Shown in pieces: positions 9,004 to 17,397 of a stretch of 64,000 nt of DNA. The first letter of the stretch is position 1, and every line of letters begins with the position of its first letter. The translations under genes and the position numbers were made by a program. The stretch is from contig NZ_BQXH01000002.1 of assembly GCF_022836475.1 (NCBI RefSeq), positions 46,345 to 110,344 on the forward strand, given 5' to 3'. The DNA is from Ligilactobacillus pabuli (lineage in GTDB: Bacteria; Bacillota; Bacilli; Lactobacillales; Lactobacillaceae). The notes below the pieces were generated by a model. The model was not told the origin of the DNA and did not search any database. It saw nothing but the letters and a program-made list of their open reading frames with translations.

Positions 9004-9534
9004 TCATAGTTCTGCAGATTCCTGCTGATTCTCACTAAAAGACACCTGGATCACTTTACTTTTGTGATGCGTAACAAGCTGCGCCGGTGCCCCAACAACG
9101 GTAGTTCTTGCGGGGACATCTGTTAACACCACTGCCCCTGCACCCACCTTACTCTCTTCCCCAATTACTATCGGTCCTAGGATTTGTGCATTTGCTCCGA
9201 TGAAAGCACCCTGTTTAACATGCGGATGACGTTTTTGCACAGCCGTTTCATGTCTGGAGCCCAAGGTCACGCCGTGCAAGAGTGTCACATCATCCTCGAT
9301 CACTGCGGTTTCACCGATCACTACTCCCACACCATGGTCAATAAAAACTCTCTTGCCGATCTGAGCAGCTGGTGCGATCAAGATTCCTGTCTGCCGTGCA
9401 CCATGACGACTAACTAACCCCGCCAAAACGTCCAGTTTGTGTTTGCTCAAATAATGAGCGATCCGGTACCAAAAAAGTGCATGTAAGCCAGGATAAGTCA
9501 GCACGACGTAAGTGTCCGATTTTTGTTGGTTCAC
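9004..9534 (-). CDS. cysE: Serine O-acetyltransferase
   Basis: This 176-residue left-handed beta-helix enzyme makes O-acetylserine from serine and acetyl-CoA, the first step of cysteine synthesis. Hallmarks are YPGLHALFWYRIAHYL near the start, the hexapeptide repeats with FIDHGVGVVIGETAVI (catalytic His), LLHGVTLGS, and a final GAGAVVLTDVP. It is shorter than the E. coli enzyme, like most Gram-positive forms. The start is a GTG with AAGGA close upstream. It is the last gene of a cysK-lyase-cysE set, but an ISLre2-family insertion now lies between it and the lyase gene, so it may need another promoter; none with good -35 and -10 boxes is obvious. Confidence 0.92.
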   Translation of the reverse strand: MNQQKSDTYVVLTYPGLHALFWYRIAHYLSKHKLDVLAGLVSRHGARQTGILIAPAAQIGKRVFIDHGVGVVIGETAVIEDDVTLLHGVTLGSRHETAVQKRHPHVKQGAFIGANAQILGPIVIGEESKVGAGAVVLTDVPARTTVVGAPAQLVTHHKSKVIQVSFSENQQESAEL

Positions 9535-9725
9535 TTTTCCTTACCGTAAATCCTAAGTTGTAAGTGTTAATCTTGTGAAATAAAAAATTTATTTTAGCCT
9601 TCTGTTTTATCCTAAATCCATGAACCTATACTTGTTTTCTCTACCGCGCTGACGCTTGGTTGCCACTGAATGAAGTGATAATTTAAAAACCAAATCATCA
9701 CTTCATTCAGCGGGCTCTTAAGGGC

Positions 9726-11156
9726 TTACGCAAAATACCGCTGACCATTGAGTTCAACTTTGCCGCTGATTACACCGACATGCGGCTCTGAAAGCCTCTG
9801 TGGCTGGCTCAAAAACCTACGAATCTGATTACCGTCATATTGCCACTTCTCACGCTCTAAAATTACCATTGGTAATCCTAAGTACTGTTCTAGAGTATTG
9901 TTTTTTACGCAATCGATAATCAGTGCTTGGGCCCGGGCACCAGCGGCACTCCAGTATTTTCCATGTCCTTTAAGTCGATTACTATAACGGCGATGTCCGC
10001 TTTCACTAGTTCCTAATCCACCGGGGTTATGGAATTTGCCGTAGGCTTTAATTGGTTTTAAAGATGACCAATTGCGTTTTAAATACTCAAACAGTTTTTG
10101 GACTTCTGTTCTTTCTTGGTAATTTCTACTTGGATCGACACTTAAAACACTGTCAATGGTGGTTAAAATCGTTGTGACTTGTCCAAAATCATAGTTCCGA
10201 AAAACCGCGCGGTAAAGGCGTTCCTGTAACTCAGGAAATTTGTTCTTCAGACGATCTTCAATTTTTCTGCGGGCATGAAAATGATCCAGCTGATGAATCC
10301 ACTGACCTGCACCAGCTCCAAAAGTCTCAAACTTATCTGGTGTAAAACCACTGCCATTGTCACTGTTAGTGATCACGACTGTGTTACGAAGGTCATAGTG
10401 GCCATTCAGATACGTTTTAGCTAACCAGAATACATTTTCACGCTTAGTTGAAGAAAATGTCACGGCATTGATTAATTCGCGCCTGTTTTTGGCCGCTTGG
10501 CCATTTTTCTTTAATACTTGTCGGCTGCCTTCATGAATCGTTAACCGATACAGTGAAGCGTGGTGAACCTCTCGTCCGCTTTCTTTGTACAACAAAGCAT
10601 CTCCTGTGACAATTACATACCGAGCCTTTCGGCGTGATTTTACAGTTCCATTGTAAAATGCGTCTTGAGCTTGGACCGCTTCAGTTTCCTGCTTTGCGGC
10701 CAACTCTTTACCCACTTCATGCACAATTTGATTGACTGCCTGATGGCTTAAAGAAACTGGCGTGAGTAATGAAATAATCTCAGTTTCGTGTCGGGCAGTC
10801 ATACCAGTGCTAGCTTTGACGACCCAGGCTCTCAATAAAGGAGTAGCCCGCTGAGTTTTCTCGATTTCTAGGAAACGATCCAAGGCAAAATAATTCTTTA
10901 CACCGGTCGAAGACAGGTAATAACGACGTTGATAATGAACTTCGCCAAAAGGCGTGAGGATCGTCCGCGCTTTCTTTTGATGAATTACCGCGTCTTGGGG
11001 TTTATCCTGAGCTAATTCATCATCCAAAAGACTCAAAGCATCAGCTAAACACTTAGTAAAGAATCCTCGAAATAGGCTAGCGCATCTCAATTCTTTCTTG
11101 ATTAATGGCAATTCACTCTTTAAAATTTTGACTAATTCATTTACAATTAAATCCAT
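9726..11156 (-). CDS. ISLre2 family (UPF0236) transposase
   Basis: A 476-residue transposase of the UPF0236/ISLre2 family. The family pattern is visible in the N-terminal helical domain, the central TPFGEVHYQRRYY segment, VIVTGDALLYKES (first acidic residue of a probable DDE-type core) and NTVVITNSDNGSG (second), plus HQLDHFHARRKIEDRL. Length is normal and no frameshift is seen, so the enzyme may be active. Its start codon sits just after a hairpin that can hide the ribosome binding site. The gene has the same orientation as the cysteine operon it splits. Confidence 0.9.
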   Translation of the reverse strand: MDLIVNELVKILKSELPLIKKELRCASLFRGFFTKCLADALSLLDDELAQDKPQDAVIHQKKARTILTPFGEVHYQRRYYLSSTGVKNYFALDRFLEIEKTQRATPLLRAWVVKASTGMTARHETEIISLLTPVSLSHQAVNQIVHEVGKELAAKQETEAVQAQDAFYNGTVKSRRKARYVIVTGDALLYKESGREVHHASLYRLTIHEGSRQVLKKNGQAAKNRRELINAVTFSSTKRENVFWLAKTYLNGHYDLRNTVVITNSDNGSGFTPDKFETFGAGAGQWIHQLDHFHARRKIEDRLKNKFPELQERLYRAVFRNYDFGQVTTILTTIDSVLSVDPSRNYQERTEVQKLFEYLKRNWSSLKPIKAYGKFHNPGGLGTSESGHRRYSNRLKGHGKYWSAAGARAQALIIDCVKNNTLEQYLGLPMVILEREKWQYDGNQIRRFLSQPQRLSEPHVGVISGKVELNGQRYFA

Positions 11157-11160
11157 GGGG

Positions 11161-11212
11161 CTATTATCCTCTTTTCATGTTCTGTGGTAGGTGCATGTAT
11201 AAAGGATAATAG
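11161..11212 (-). promoter_or_regulatory. Hairpin hiding the transposase ribosome binding site
   Basis: CTATTATCCT and AGGATAATAG (10 bp, perfect) pair around a 32-nt loop immediately before the transposase ATG. The stem includes the GAGG ribosome site. In many insertion sequences such a structure stops translation from read-through transcripts that enter from outside; that role is inferred here. Confidence 0.6.
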
Positions 11213-11373
11213 TCCTTTTTGTGTAAATGCAAGGACTTTTTTTCTGTACTCCAGGATTGTGAATTATTGAGCCTGAAGCTTAAGCGTTAAAATCAACCAT
11301 TCTCAAAGCAACCAACTAAAACTTTACACTTAGCAGCACGACCTCTAGCAAACTATGTGCTGCTGGATCTCTT

Positions 11374-12552
11374 TTAAGAATTGACCGCGCCGTTTCTAAC
11401 ATGATCATGACTCCCCTTCAAGTTAGCAAAGCCCTGTTCAAGGTCCAAAAGCAGATCCTTCCCATCTTCAGCACCCACAGATAAGCGGATCAACTCATCT
11501 TTGATACCATTTTTCAACCGAATGTCTCGTGGAATAGCACCATGCGTCATCAAGGCTGGAATCTCAATCAATGATTCAAGTGCACCTAAGCTTTCTGCCA
11601 AAGTGATTAACTGTAACCCTTCGACAAACTCTTGAGGATCTAGTCCAGGCTGTAATTCAAATGAGAGCATGGCTCCAAAACCATTCATTTGCTTGCGTGC
11701 CACTTCATAATCTGGATTATTAGGGTCACCCGGATAATAGATCTTGCTAACTAATGGTTGGTTGGACAAATATTCAAAAATCTTTTCAGTGTTGGCTAAC
11801 TGAGCTCGCATTCGCAAGCCTAAAGTCTTCATTCCCCGCTGTAACAGCCAGCTTTCTTGTGGTGCCAAAATGCTGCCGATCGAGTTTTGCAAGTAGGCGA
11901 CCTGATCAGCTAATTTTTGATCTTTTGTTACTACCAGTCCAGCAATCACATCACTATGTCCGCCCAGATATTTTGAAGCGCTGTGGATCACGATATCGAT
12001 GCCTTGCTCGATTGGCCGCTGAATGTATGGCGAAGCAAAGGTATTATCAATAATACTCAAGATTCCATGTGCTTGAGCGATCCTAGCAATTTCAGCGATA
12101 TCTGTTACGTGCAATAAAGGATTGGTTGGTGTTTCCAAGTAAATCGCCTGAGTATTTTCTTGAATCGCATTTTCGACAGCAATTAAATCACGAGTATCAA
12201 CAACTGTAAAAGTTAGTCCCATCCGCTTGAGCACATTCTCAAGTAGCCGGAAGGTCCCACCGTACACATCATTTCCTACCACAAAATGGTCACCGGCTGA
12301 AAACATGGCAAAGACTGTGTTGATAGCCGCTGAACCTGAAGAAAAAGCAAAACCAGCGACTCCCCCTTCCAAATCAGCAATTAATTTCTCAACGGCTTGT
12401 CGTGTCGGATTACCAGTCCGTGAATACTCATACTCAGATTCACCAATTTTTTGTTGATGGAAGGTTGATGCCATGTAAATCGGGACCGACGTTGCTCCAG
12501 TATATTGATCTTCACTAACACCTGCATGTAATAATTTTGTTTCAAATTCCAT
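11374..12552 (-). CDS. Cystathionine gamma-lyase/synthase family PLP enzyme
   Basis: A 392-residue Cys/Met-metabolism PLP enzyme. The PLP lysine is in HSASKYLGGHSDVIAG (about residues 190-205), and the phosphate-binding loop FAFSSGSAAI and LETPTNPLLHV are typical. It follows cysK by 32 nt, so in context it most likely works in transsulfuration: cleaving cystathionine or cysteine, or making cysteine from homoserine-derived thioethers. Lyase, gamma-synthase and beta-lyase members cannot be told apart safely by eye. Lactobacilli commonly carry a cysK-lyase-cysE operon, which supports the gamma-lyase assignment. The cysE gene follows, but only beyond the insertion sequence. Confidence 0.88.
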   Translation of the reverse strand: MEFETKLLHAGVSEDQYTGATSVPIYMASTFHQQKIGESEYEYSRTGNPTRQAVEKLIADLEGGVAGFAFSSGSAAINTVFAMFSAGDHFVVGNDVYGGTFRLLENVLKRMGLTFTVVDTRDLIAVENAIQENTQAIYLETPTNPLLHVTDIAEIARIAQAHGILSIIDNTFASPYIQRPIEQGIDIVIHSASKYLGGHSDVIAGLVVTKDQKLADQVAYLQNSIGSILAPQESWLLQRGMKTLGLRMRAQLANTEKIFEYLSNQPLVSKIYYPGDPNNPDYEVARKQMNGFGAMLSFELQPGLDPQEFVEGLQLITLAESLGALESLIEIPALMTHGAIPRDIRLKNGIKDELIRLSVGAEDGKDLLLDLEQGFANLKGSHDHVRNGAVNS

Positions 12553-12584
12553 GGTTATCCTACCCTTTTTCTTTAAACTATTTT

Positions 12585-13493
12585 TTAATCGTAGATATTT
12601 TCACTCAAATAACGTTCACCACTATCTGGAAAAATCGTCACGATCGTACTATTTTCCGGTAAAGTTTCAGCAACTTTTAGACTAGCAGCCAGTGCCGCGC
12701 CACTTGAACTTCCAATAAAAAGTCCTTGTTCTTGGGCCATTCGTCTCACTTCAGCAAATGCATCTTCATCAGAAATAGTAATGGTCTGGTCGATCTGCAA
12801 GTCAGAGAAAAACGGCGGAACAAATTCGACTCCGATTCCTTCTATCCGATGGGAGTGAGCAGGACCGCCATTTAAAATCGATCCTTCAGGCTCAACGACG
12901 ATCGTCTTAGTTGTGGCATCTTTTTCCTGTAAATATTTCGCCACCCCAGCAAAGGTTCCCCCGCTGCCGGCACCAGCAACAAAAGCAGTGATTGGTTGTT
13001 TTAATTCGGAAACTAATTCTGGAGCCAAAGTCTGATAATAAGCTGCCGGATTTGCCGGATTTTCAAATTGCATCGGCACGTAACTATTCGGTGTTTCTTG
13101 CGCCAATTCGCGTGCTTTTTTGATTGCACCCTTGATTCCGTCTTCACTTGGTGTATGCACAATTTTAGCTCCTAAAGCTTTCATCAACTGCTGTTTTTCA
13201 AAACTAAATTTCTCTGGCACTACCAAGATCGTCTTCAAATGAGACTGCGTAGCGGCTAAGGCCAGGCCAATCCCAGTATTACCAGCAGTGGGTTCAATAA
13301 TCGTAGTTTCCTGATTAATTTTCCCCTTCTTACTTCCATCTTGCAGCAAATACTGTCCTAAGCGGTCTTTGACACTTCCGCCCGGATTAAACATTTCCAA
13401 CTTAGCGTAAATGTGACTATTCTTAGGCACGTTGACTTGTAGATCGATCAGTGGTGTATTACCGATCAATTGTGAAACAGACTGAATGATCAT
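12585..13493 (-). CDS. cysK: Cysteine synthase (O-acetylserine sulfhydrylase)
   Basis: A 302-residue PLP enzyme of the cysteine synthase/cystathionine beta-synthase family. The PLP lysine lies in [11 protein letters not shown] (about residues 34-44), the substrate loop is [12 protein letters not shown], and the phosphate-binding [11 protein letters not shown] follows. It makes cysteine from O-acetylserine and sulfide, or from serine and homocysteine in some lactobacilli where it acts with the neighbouring lyase in reverse transsulfuration. It is the first structural gene of the operon. GGGGAGG stands before the ATG. Its transcription should pass through the cysteine-rich leader ORF and terminator upstream. 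Confidence 0.92.
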   Translation of the reverse strand: MIIQSVSQLIGNTPLIDLQVNVPKNSHIYAKLEMFNPGGSVKDRLGQYLLQDGSKKGKINQETTIIEPTAGNTGIGLALAATQSHLKTILVVPEKFSFEKQQLMKALGAKIVHTPSEDGIKGAIKKARELAQETPNSYVPMQFENPANPAAYYQTLAPELVSELKQPITAFVAGAGSGGTFAGVAKYLQEKDATTKTIVVEPEGSILNGGPAHSHRIEGIGVEFVPPFFSDLQIDQTITISDEDAFAEVRRMAQEQGLFIGSSSGAALAASLKVAETLPENSTIVTIFPDSGERYLSENIYD

Positions 13494-13558
13494 ACTTTTT
13501 CCTCCCCAATTAATTAAGTACAGTGAAAACTCAAGCTTAAAAAATCAATTTTCGGCGA

Positions 13559-13606
13559 TAAAAAAAGGGCGCCAGATCCTGAATAAACAGAATTCTCGCG
13601 CCCTTA
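13559..13606 (-). terminator. Leader terminator (attenuator) of the cysteine operon
   Basis: On the minus strand AAGGGCGC pairs with GCGCCCTT, with a further AGA/TCT and TTCTG/CAGGA inner stem, and is followed by an uninterrupted run of Ts. It lies between the leader ORF and cysK, so it can only be an attenuator or an sRNA end. A competing hairpin (GTTCAA with TTGAAC) lies just upstream of it. Confidence 0.8.
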
Positions 13607-13665
13607 GTTCAACTCCAACCCATGTGGACATTGAACACTTTAAGGTCATTATTCCTCAAAAAATG

Positions 13666-13746
13666 CTAATGCAAACAGGTCGAACATCGCCAAAAACGCT
13701 CTGTCCGACAACAACAAGTATTTGCATTAAGCATAAATTGCATCAT
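13666..13746 (-). CDS. Cysteine-rich leader peptide of the cysK operon
   Basis: A 26-codon ORF starts 7 nt after GGAGG and 28 nt after the -10 box. It encodes five cysteines, all TGT codons: three in a row at codons 11-13, then codons 21 and 24, ending LH and TAG. No other feature of a mature product (signal peptide, membrane helix) is seen. Position (first ORF on the transcript, followed by a terminator before cysteine biosynthesis genes) fits a ribosome-mediated attenuation sensor: when charged Cys-tRNA is scarce, the ribosome would stall on the triple Cys run and prevent terminator formation. No T-box or SAM riboswitch is present. The mechanism is inferred. Confidence 0.78.
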   Translation of the reverse strand: MMQFMLNANTCCCRTERFWRCSTCLH

Positions 13747-13773
13747 AGTGACACCTCCGAATTGATTAACCTC

Positions 13774-13802
13774 AATATACAAAATAAAAAACTCAATGTC
13801 AA
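13774..13802 (-). promoter_or_regulatory. Promoter of the cysteine operon
   Basis: On the minus strand TTGACA (13797-13802) is exactly 17 bp from TATATT (13774-13779). It is a near-consensus promoter, so regulation probably occurs after initiation, at the leader. Confidence 0.85.
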
Positions 13803-13885
13803 CGATTTCTTTTGTGGCAGATCAACAATTTACTTTTTTTCACAACAGTTTGATAGCTGATTGAAAACGATGCACAGGTCCCAAA

Positions 13886-14006
13886 TTTGCCTACACAAGT
13901 CCGGCCGACTTCTGTGCGCATTTCCATTTGTCTACACATGTTCACCCAACTTATGTTTGCATTTTAGTTTGCCTACATAAGTCCACTCGACTTTTGTTCG
14001 CAACGA
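13886..14006. repeat. 41-bp tandem repeat, three degenerate copies
   Basis: Units start at 13886, 13927 and 13968, an exact 41-bp period. Each starts TTTGYCTACA and contains an internal dyad of the form AAGTC-N5-GACTT, followed by TGTTCGCA-like sequence. Two more copies with the same period lie at 15190 and 15231, so the repeats sit on both sides of the NERD-domain gene. Confidence 0.8.
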
Positions 14007-14012
14007 CTAAAA

Positions 14013-15008
14013 CTAGTTATTATTCCGAGGAGAACATTTCCAGTTAACTCTTTGTTCTAATTGTTTAAAATTCCGTTGCTGATTTTTAAAACTAAATTCA
14101 AAGGTTTCTCCAGGATTTCGATAAGCAAACTGCTTTCCTTTAAAATTTAGTGGTATAAAATGCTTTTTCAAAGTATACGCTAAGTATCTCCGGTTATACC
14201 CATTACCAAAAAACTGAGTCACCTCGCTCAAACGTAAATTTTGCCGAAAATACAATGTACCATAGTCACAAATTGTACGAACATAAGCAGTTTCCTTAGC
14301 TTCACGATAACCACAAATTTTACACTGTAGCGCAAATCGCTCCTGCTGCCACCAAAAATTACCACATTTTGGGCAGCAAATTCCTTGCCAAATTTTTCTT
14401 GAATCCACAGAAAAATCTTCTACTGGTCGATACGGTGCCACACAATAATTTTGTAGCACTTTTTTCCACGAAAGATTAGCAGCCTCTTCCTCGTGGCACA
14501 ATTTTTGAAGCCAATCACAGTATTCCCACAAATATTTAACGATAATTCCAGAATGATCATCAACCTCGATCACTGCCGTTGGATTAGTAAAAACAATAAC
14601 CTTCACAACTTCAATCACCAGATGGTGTTCGGCAAAAATTCGTGCCAAAATATCATGTGCACGTTCAATTTGACTAAAGATGCTATGTGTTAGTGGTTTT
14701 CCATTATGATACCAAGTACGATTACGAAAAGAGTATCTGCCGTGATAATTTTTCATGTCGATCAAATATAACTTACGACCGACTTGAATCAACTTGTCGA
14801 TTTGAACACGTTTACCATCGACACAAAGATTAACATCATCCATCATTTCAGTCTGTGTCGGTAAGATTGCTTGCGTCAAATAATCGACAGCTGATTCTCC
14901 TTGAAATCCTTTCTGGTCAGCCACAAGTTGTTGCTGTTCTGCAAATGACAGTTTTGTTCGTTGAGCAAGAGTTTCTAAATATTGTAATTCCAATGATTTT
15001 TTTCGCAT
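14013..15008 (-). CDS. NERD-domain protein with zinc ribbon
   Basis: A 331-residue protein. The N-terminal half (about residues 20-150) is a nuclease-related NERD domain: GFQGESAVDYL, then VQIDKLIQVG and LYLIDMKNYHG, which place the conserved Glu, Asp and Lys of a restriction-like fold. A CPKC...CKIC zinc ribbon follows at about 215-235, and the C-terminal part is basic and unknown. NERD proteins are assumed to process nucleic acids; the substrate is unknown. The ATG at 15008 is chosen over one three codons upstream because AAAGGA lies 8 nt before it and overlaps the earlier ATG. The gene is bracketed by 41-bp repeats, which suggests acquired cargo. Confidence 0.75.
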   Translation of the reverse strand: MRKKSLELQYLETLAQRTKLSFAEQQQLVADQKGFQGESAVDYLTQAILPTQTEMMDDVNLCVDGKRVQIDKLIQVGRKLYLIDMKNYHGRYSFRNRTWYHNGKPLTHSIFSQIERAHDILARIFAEHHLVIEVVKVIVFTNPTAVIEVDDHSGIIVKYLWEYCDWLQKLCHEEEAANLSWKKVLQNYCVAPYRPVEDFSVDSRKIWQGICCPKCGNFWWQQERFALQCKICGYREAKETAYVRTICDYGTLYFRQNLRLSEVTQFFGNGYNRRYLAYTLKKHFIPLNFKGKQFAYRNPGETFEFSFKNQQRNFKQLEQRVNWKCSPRNNN

Positions 15009-15189
15009 TGTTAGCATCCTTTCTTAAGACTCTACTAACAAATACGCAAATTATGCCATTTTTAACTTTTCTACGGAAAAAAATAAGTATTTATTTCTCA
15101 CCAAACTGAAAAAATCATTACCTAGTATCATTCTCCTCGAATTATTGAGATTGTTTTTCAAATTCTATTATCTGACAGTAAATTTTTGA

Positions 15190-15271
15190 TTTGCCTACAC
15201 AAGTCCACTCGACTTACGTTCGTATTCCGATTTGCCTACATAAGTTTGCTCGACTTCTGTTTGCATTTAGC
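15190..15271. repeat. 41-bp tandem repeat, two copies
   Basis: These are the same family as at 13886-14006: units at 15190 and 15231, each with TTTGCCTACA and AAGT(C/T)-N5-CGACTT-like dyads. They lie between the NERD gene and a decayed hydrophobic protein gene. Confidence 0.78.
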
Positions 15272-15711
15272 TATAGAAAAAAGCGTCTGAACTAATTAAT
15301 AGCTTAGACGCCTCCGTATTATGGTCAGCTGATAAAGGCTGATATTTCTCAACCATTTCCTTCATTCGTAATTTTTGACTTTTAGAAATTGGATACTTAC
15401 TTATCTTCGCAATTATATTTTCTTTGCTTTCGCCCTTCTTCAATAACTCTTTTACAACTGCATTAAAAACGGCATCAATACCATATTTAGTAACTGCATT
15501 TACTATTGTCCCACTGGCTAAAAGTGTAATAATCCCTCCAACCATTCCGGCCTAATGCAGCCAAAGCTATTGTAACAGCTGCTGCACCAACATACCCGGT
15601 AGCGCCGATGGACATCACTAGAATTAAAGCCGGAACACCAATACTAGCAATTTTCGCAGCTATATCATCCAATGGTGGAATAAACTTCTCTTTCCTAAAT
15701 TTTTCCTTCAT
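15267..15711 (-). pseudogene. Hydrophobic lactic-acid-bacterial protein, frameshifted
   Basis: Two frames join into one protein of about 148 residues: a basic start (MKEKFRKEKFIPPLDDIAAK), two Gly/Ala-rich membrane segments (VPALILVMSIGATGYVGAA and MVGGIITLLASGTIVNAV), and a charged C-terminus (KISKYPISKSQKLRMKEMVE). The frame changes at GGCC (15549-15552), where one extra C would explain the shift. Small basic-start, Gly/Ala-rich membrane proteins of this type are found as hypotheticals in lactic acid bacteria; no function is known to me. The first frame ends soon after the shift (LGRNGWRDYY), inside the second membrane segment. Confidence 0.65.
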
Positions 15712-15762
15712 AATGCTGACATCTCCAAAAATTTTTGCCGAGATCCATCTGAGTCCCCATTT

Positions 15763-15805
15763 ACATCCATGAACTTCATGATTTACACGATAGAGTTGCC
15801 TATCA
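15763..15805 (+). other. Decayed copy of the type I toxin-like sequence at 17.65 kb
   Basis: About 38 bp starting CATCCATGAACTTCATG match 17649-17686 with few differences, and encode HELHDLHDRVAYH before a stop, against HELHALHDGVAY in the longer copy. The membrane-helix part is missing here, so this looks like a remnant of the same small-peptide module. Confidence 0.5.
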
Positions 15806-16834
15806 TTAATCTCTGCTAATTATTGCCTCAAAGAGCTCGTCTGCCGTTTGAACATCCGCTTCCTTAATCACTTCATACTCCAATTGCAGCTCAGCATTAA
15901 ACTGAACTCCAGCCCGCACACCATTTTCATATTCGCTGACCCATTCAGTGAAAAGTTCATCATCTTCCAGCCAATCTAATAGGGTTTGGAACATAATTTG
16001 TTGGTTCTCCACCAAAAAATATTTTTTGAAGTAGGTAATTCCTTGCGCATTTCTCTTCAATTTGAACTCAAGAAGCGTTACCAACCTAGTATAGTCATTA
16101 TTTAATTCTACCTGTTGCCAGAAATTCTTGCTGCTCCGTGCTGGTAGCGTGACTGGCATTCTCTGCTTAACTGCTGCAAGGACCAGTTCTTGCGTACTGC
16201 TGGTTCTCAAAACGGCGAGTAAAACATTACTTAAGTCGCTCCTAATGGAATCAAAAGCAACATCATTCAAAAAAAGATAGTCTAGTGCTTGATCAATCGT
16301 CTCCTGGTCTACTTTCCAAGCAAATAATCGTCTAACCAACACACCATAAAGCACTGGCTGAGAAAAGCCGACTGGATCAAATTGATTTTCTAAGCCAAAC
16401 GGTGACTCTTCACCAATCATACTTAATAAGTTATATAACTTACCCAATAAAGCTGTCGCTTGCTGTCCACTTGGTGTCTTCGCCGGGACAGTCACTAATC
16501 GCGCGATAAAGTTATGGACGATTTTGCGCCATTTAGTTCGCTCTTTCTGTGAAATAACCGAATTAGCTTTCAAATAATACCCTTGCTTAGCATTCTCAAT
16601 AAAACTCGTAATATCTGTTGCTAAAGCTGGCAAATCACCCTGCTTGTTCTGTTTGTCTTGCTTTTTCTTCGCAGCCTTGGTCGCTAAGAAATCCTCCATA
16701 TTCAAAACTAGTTTATCTACGTTTTTTTCTTCGCGGACCTTTTTAGGCATACACTTATACATTTCCTTAACTAGCTTTCGCAAATCTGCAACAGTATATT
16801 GTTCAGTCGCTGCATTTACTTCTGAAATTTTCAT
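15806..16834 (-). CDS. Lineage-specific protein of unknown function (paralogue of the 42-kb locus)
   Basis: A 342-residue soluble, largely helical protein that I cannot assign. It starts MKISEVNAATEQY and has a basic patch (KCMPKKVREEKNVDK, about 28-42), a charged linker, and an acidic C-terminus (WLEDDELFTEWVSEYENG). A paralogue with the same N-terminus (MKVSEVNVATKRY...KKVRDEKGIDD) and the same overall length is found, frameshifted, at 41.9-43.0 kb. Both are single genes in accessory regions. The close match in sequence start and layout shows a duplicated family, perhaps part of a defence or mobile context, but no catalytic motif is visible. Confidence 0.65.
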   Translation of the reverse strand: MKISEVNAATEQYTVADLRKLVKEMYKCMPKKVREEKNVDKLVLNMEDFLATKAAKKKQDKQNKQGDLPALATDITSFIENAKQGYYLKANSVISQKERTKWRKIVHNFIARLVTVPAKTPSGQQATALLGKLYNLLSMIGEESPFGLENQFDPVGFSQPVLYGVLVRRLFAWKVDQETIDQALDYLFLNDVAFDSIRSDLSNVLLAVLRTSSTQELVLAAVKQRMPVTLPARSSKNFWQQVELNNDYTRLVTLLEFKLKRNAQGITYFKKYFLVENQQIMFQTLLDWLEDDELFTEWVSEYENGVRAGVQFNAELQLEYEVIKEADVQTADELFEAIISRD

Positions 16835-17046
16835 TAATAACTCCTCGATTCATCCGAAAATTTAGTTTGACCAGCATCATTTTCATTCAACTTATTTTAC
16901 CAAATCCAATTGCTGCATTATTATCTAAGAACCTAGGATCATCTGCCAGCCAAATAATTTTATAGTAGCAACAGCAGACATTTTCATTTGAATTATACAT
17001 ACTTTTAGCATATGATTAGCATACATTATAAATACTAGGAGATGAT

Positions 17047-17352
17047 ATGATGTCAACAAAACTAGTACAAATCAGATTACCTGAAGACGTTAAGGAAAAA
17101 CTGGATGCTATTTTTGCAAACGAAGGCACCACTACCCCACAAGGTCTAAAAATAATTGCGACCCAAATCGCTAATCATGGCTACTCACCCTTAACTTTCT
17201 ATTATAAACAATACAGCCGTCCAATTAGTAATGAGCTAAAACAGGAATTAAGGCAAGAAGAACTAAAATTATTAGGTATTGCTTCAAATGATGCCCAAGT
17301 TTATCCTGACGAAACTAGTTTGAATCAGGCTTTCAAGGATCATTTAGAGTAG
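17047..17352 (+). CDS. RelB/DinJ family antitoxin, no toxin partner
   Basis: A 101-residue protein with a ribbon-helix-helix N-terminus (KLVQIRLPEDVKEKLDAIFANEG then TTTPQGLKIIATQIANHG), as in RelB/DinJ antitoxins that repress their own operon and neutralise an mRNA-cleaving RelE/YafQ toxin. The C-terminus is acidic and would be the toxin-binding tail. No toxin gene follows: the next element, 46 bp downstream, is a terminator, and no RelE-like frame is seen on either side. It is therefore an orphan, either a remnant or a regulator. AGGAG lies just before two adjacent ATG codons; either could be used. Confidence 0.75.
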   Translation: MMSTKLVQIRLPEDVKEKLDAIFANEGTTTPQGLKIIATQIANHGYSPLTFYYKQYSRPISNELKQELRQEELKLLGIASNDAQVYPDETSLNQAFKDHLE

Positions 17353-17397
17353 ACAAATAAACAATCTAATCAGCTCCGCTAAATATCCCAAATTTTG

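Larger units (their letters stand above)
9667..11213 (-). mobile_element. ISLre2-family insertion sequence (ends approximate)
   Basis: The element contains one transposase gene and hairpins on both sides of it. A perfect 14-bp stem (9667-9680 with 9697-9710) follows the transposase stop codon and may block outward transcription. The exact terminal inverted repeats and target duplication could not be identified by eye, so the limits are minimal and the real ends may lie up to ~100 bp further out. It separates cysE from the rest of the cysteine operon. Confidence 0.7.

Noticed and set aside
13494..13802. T-box or SAM riboswitch before cysK
   Set aside because: No T-box sequence, specifier loop or S-box core was found; the leader is fully explained by the Cys-rich ORF and terminator.
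13486..13860. 124-residue plus-strand open frame across the cysteine leader
   Set aside because: It runs antisense through the promoter, leader ORF and terminator, has no ribosome site, and its composition is low-complexity.
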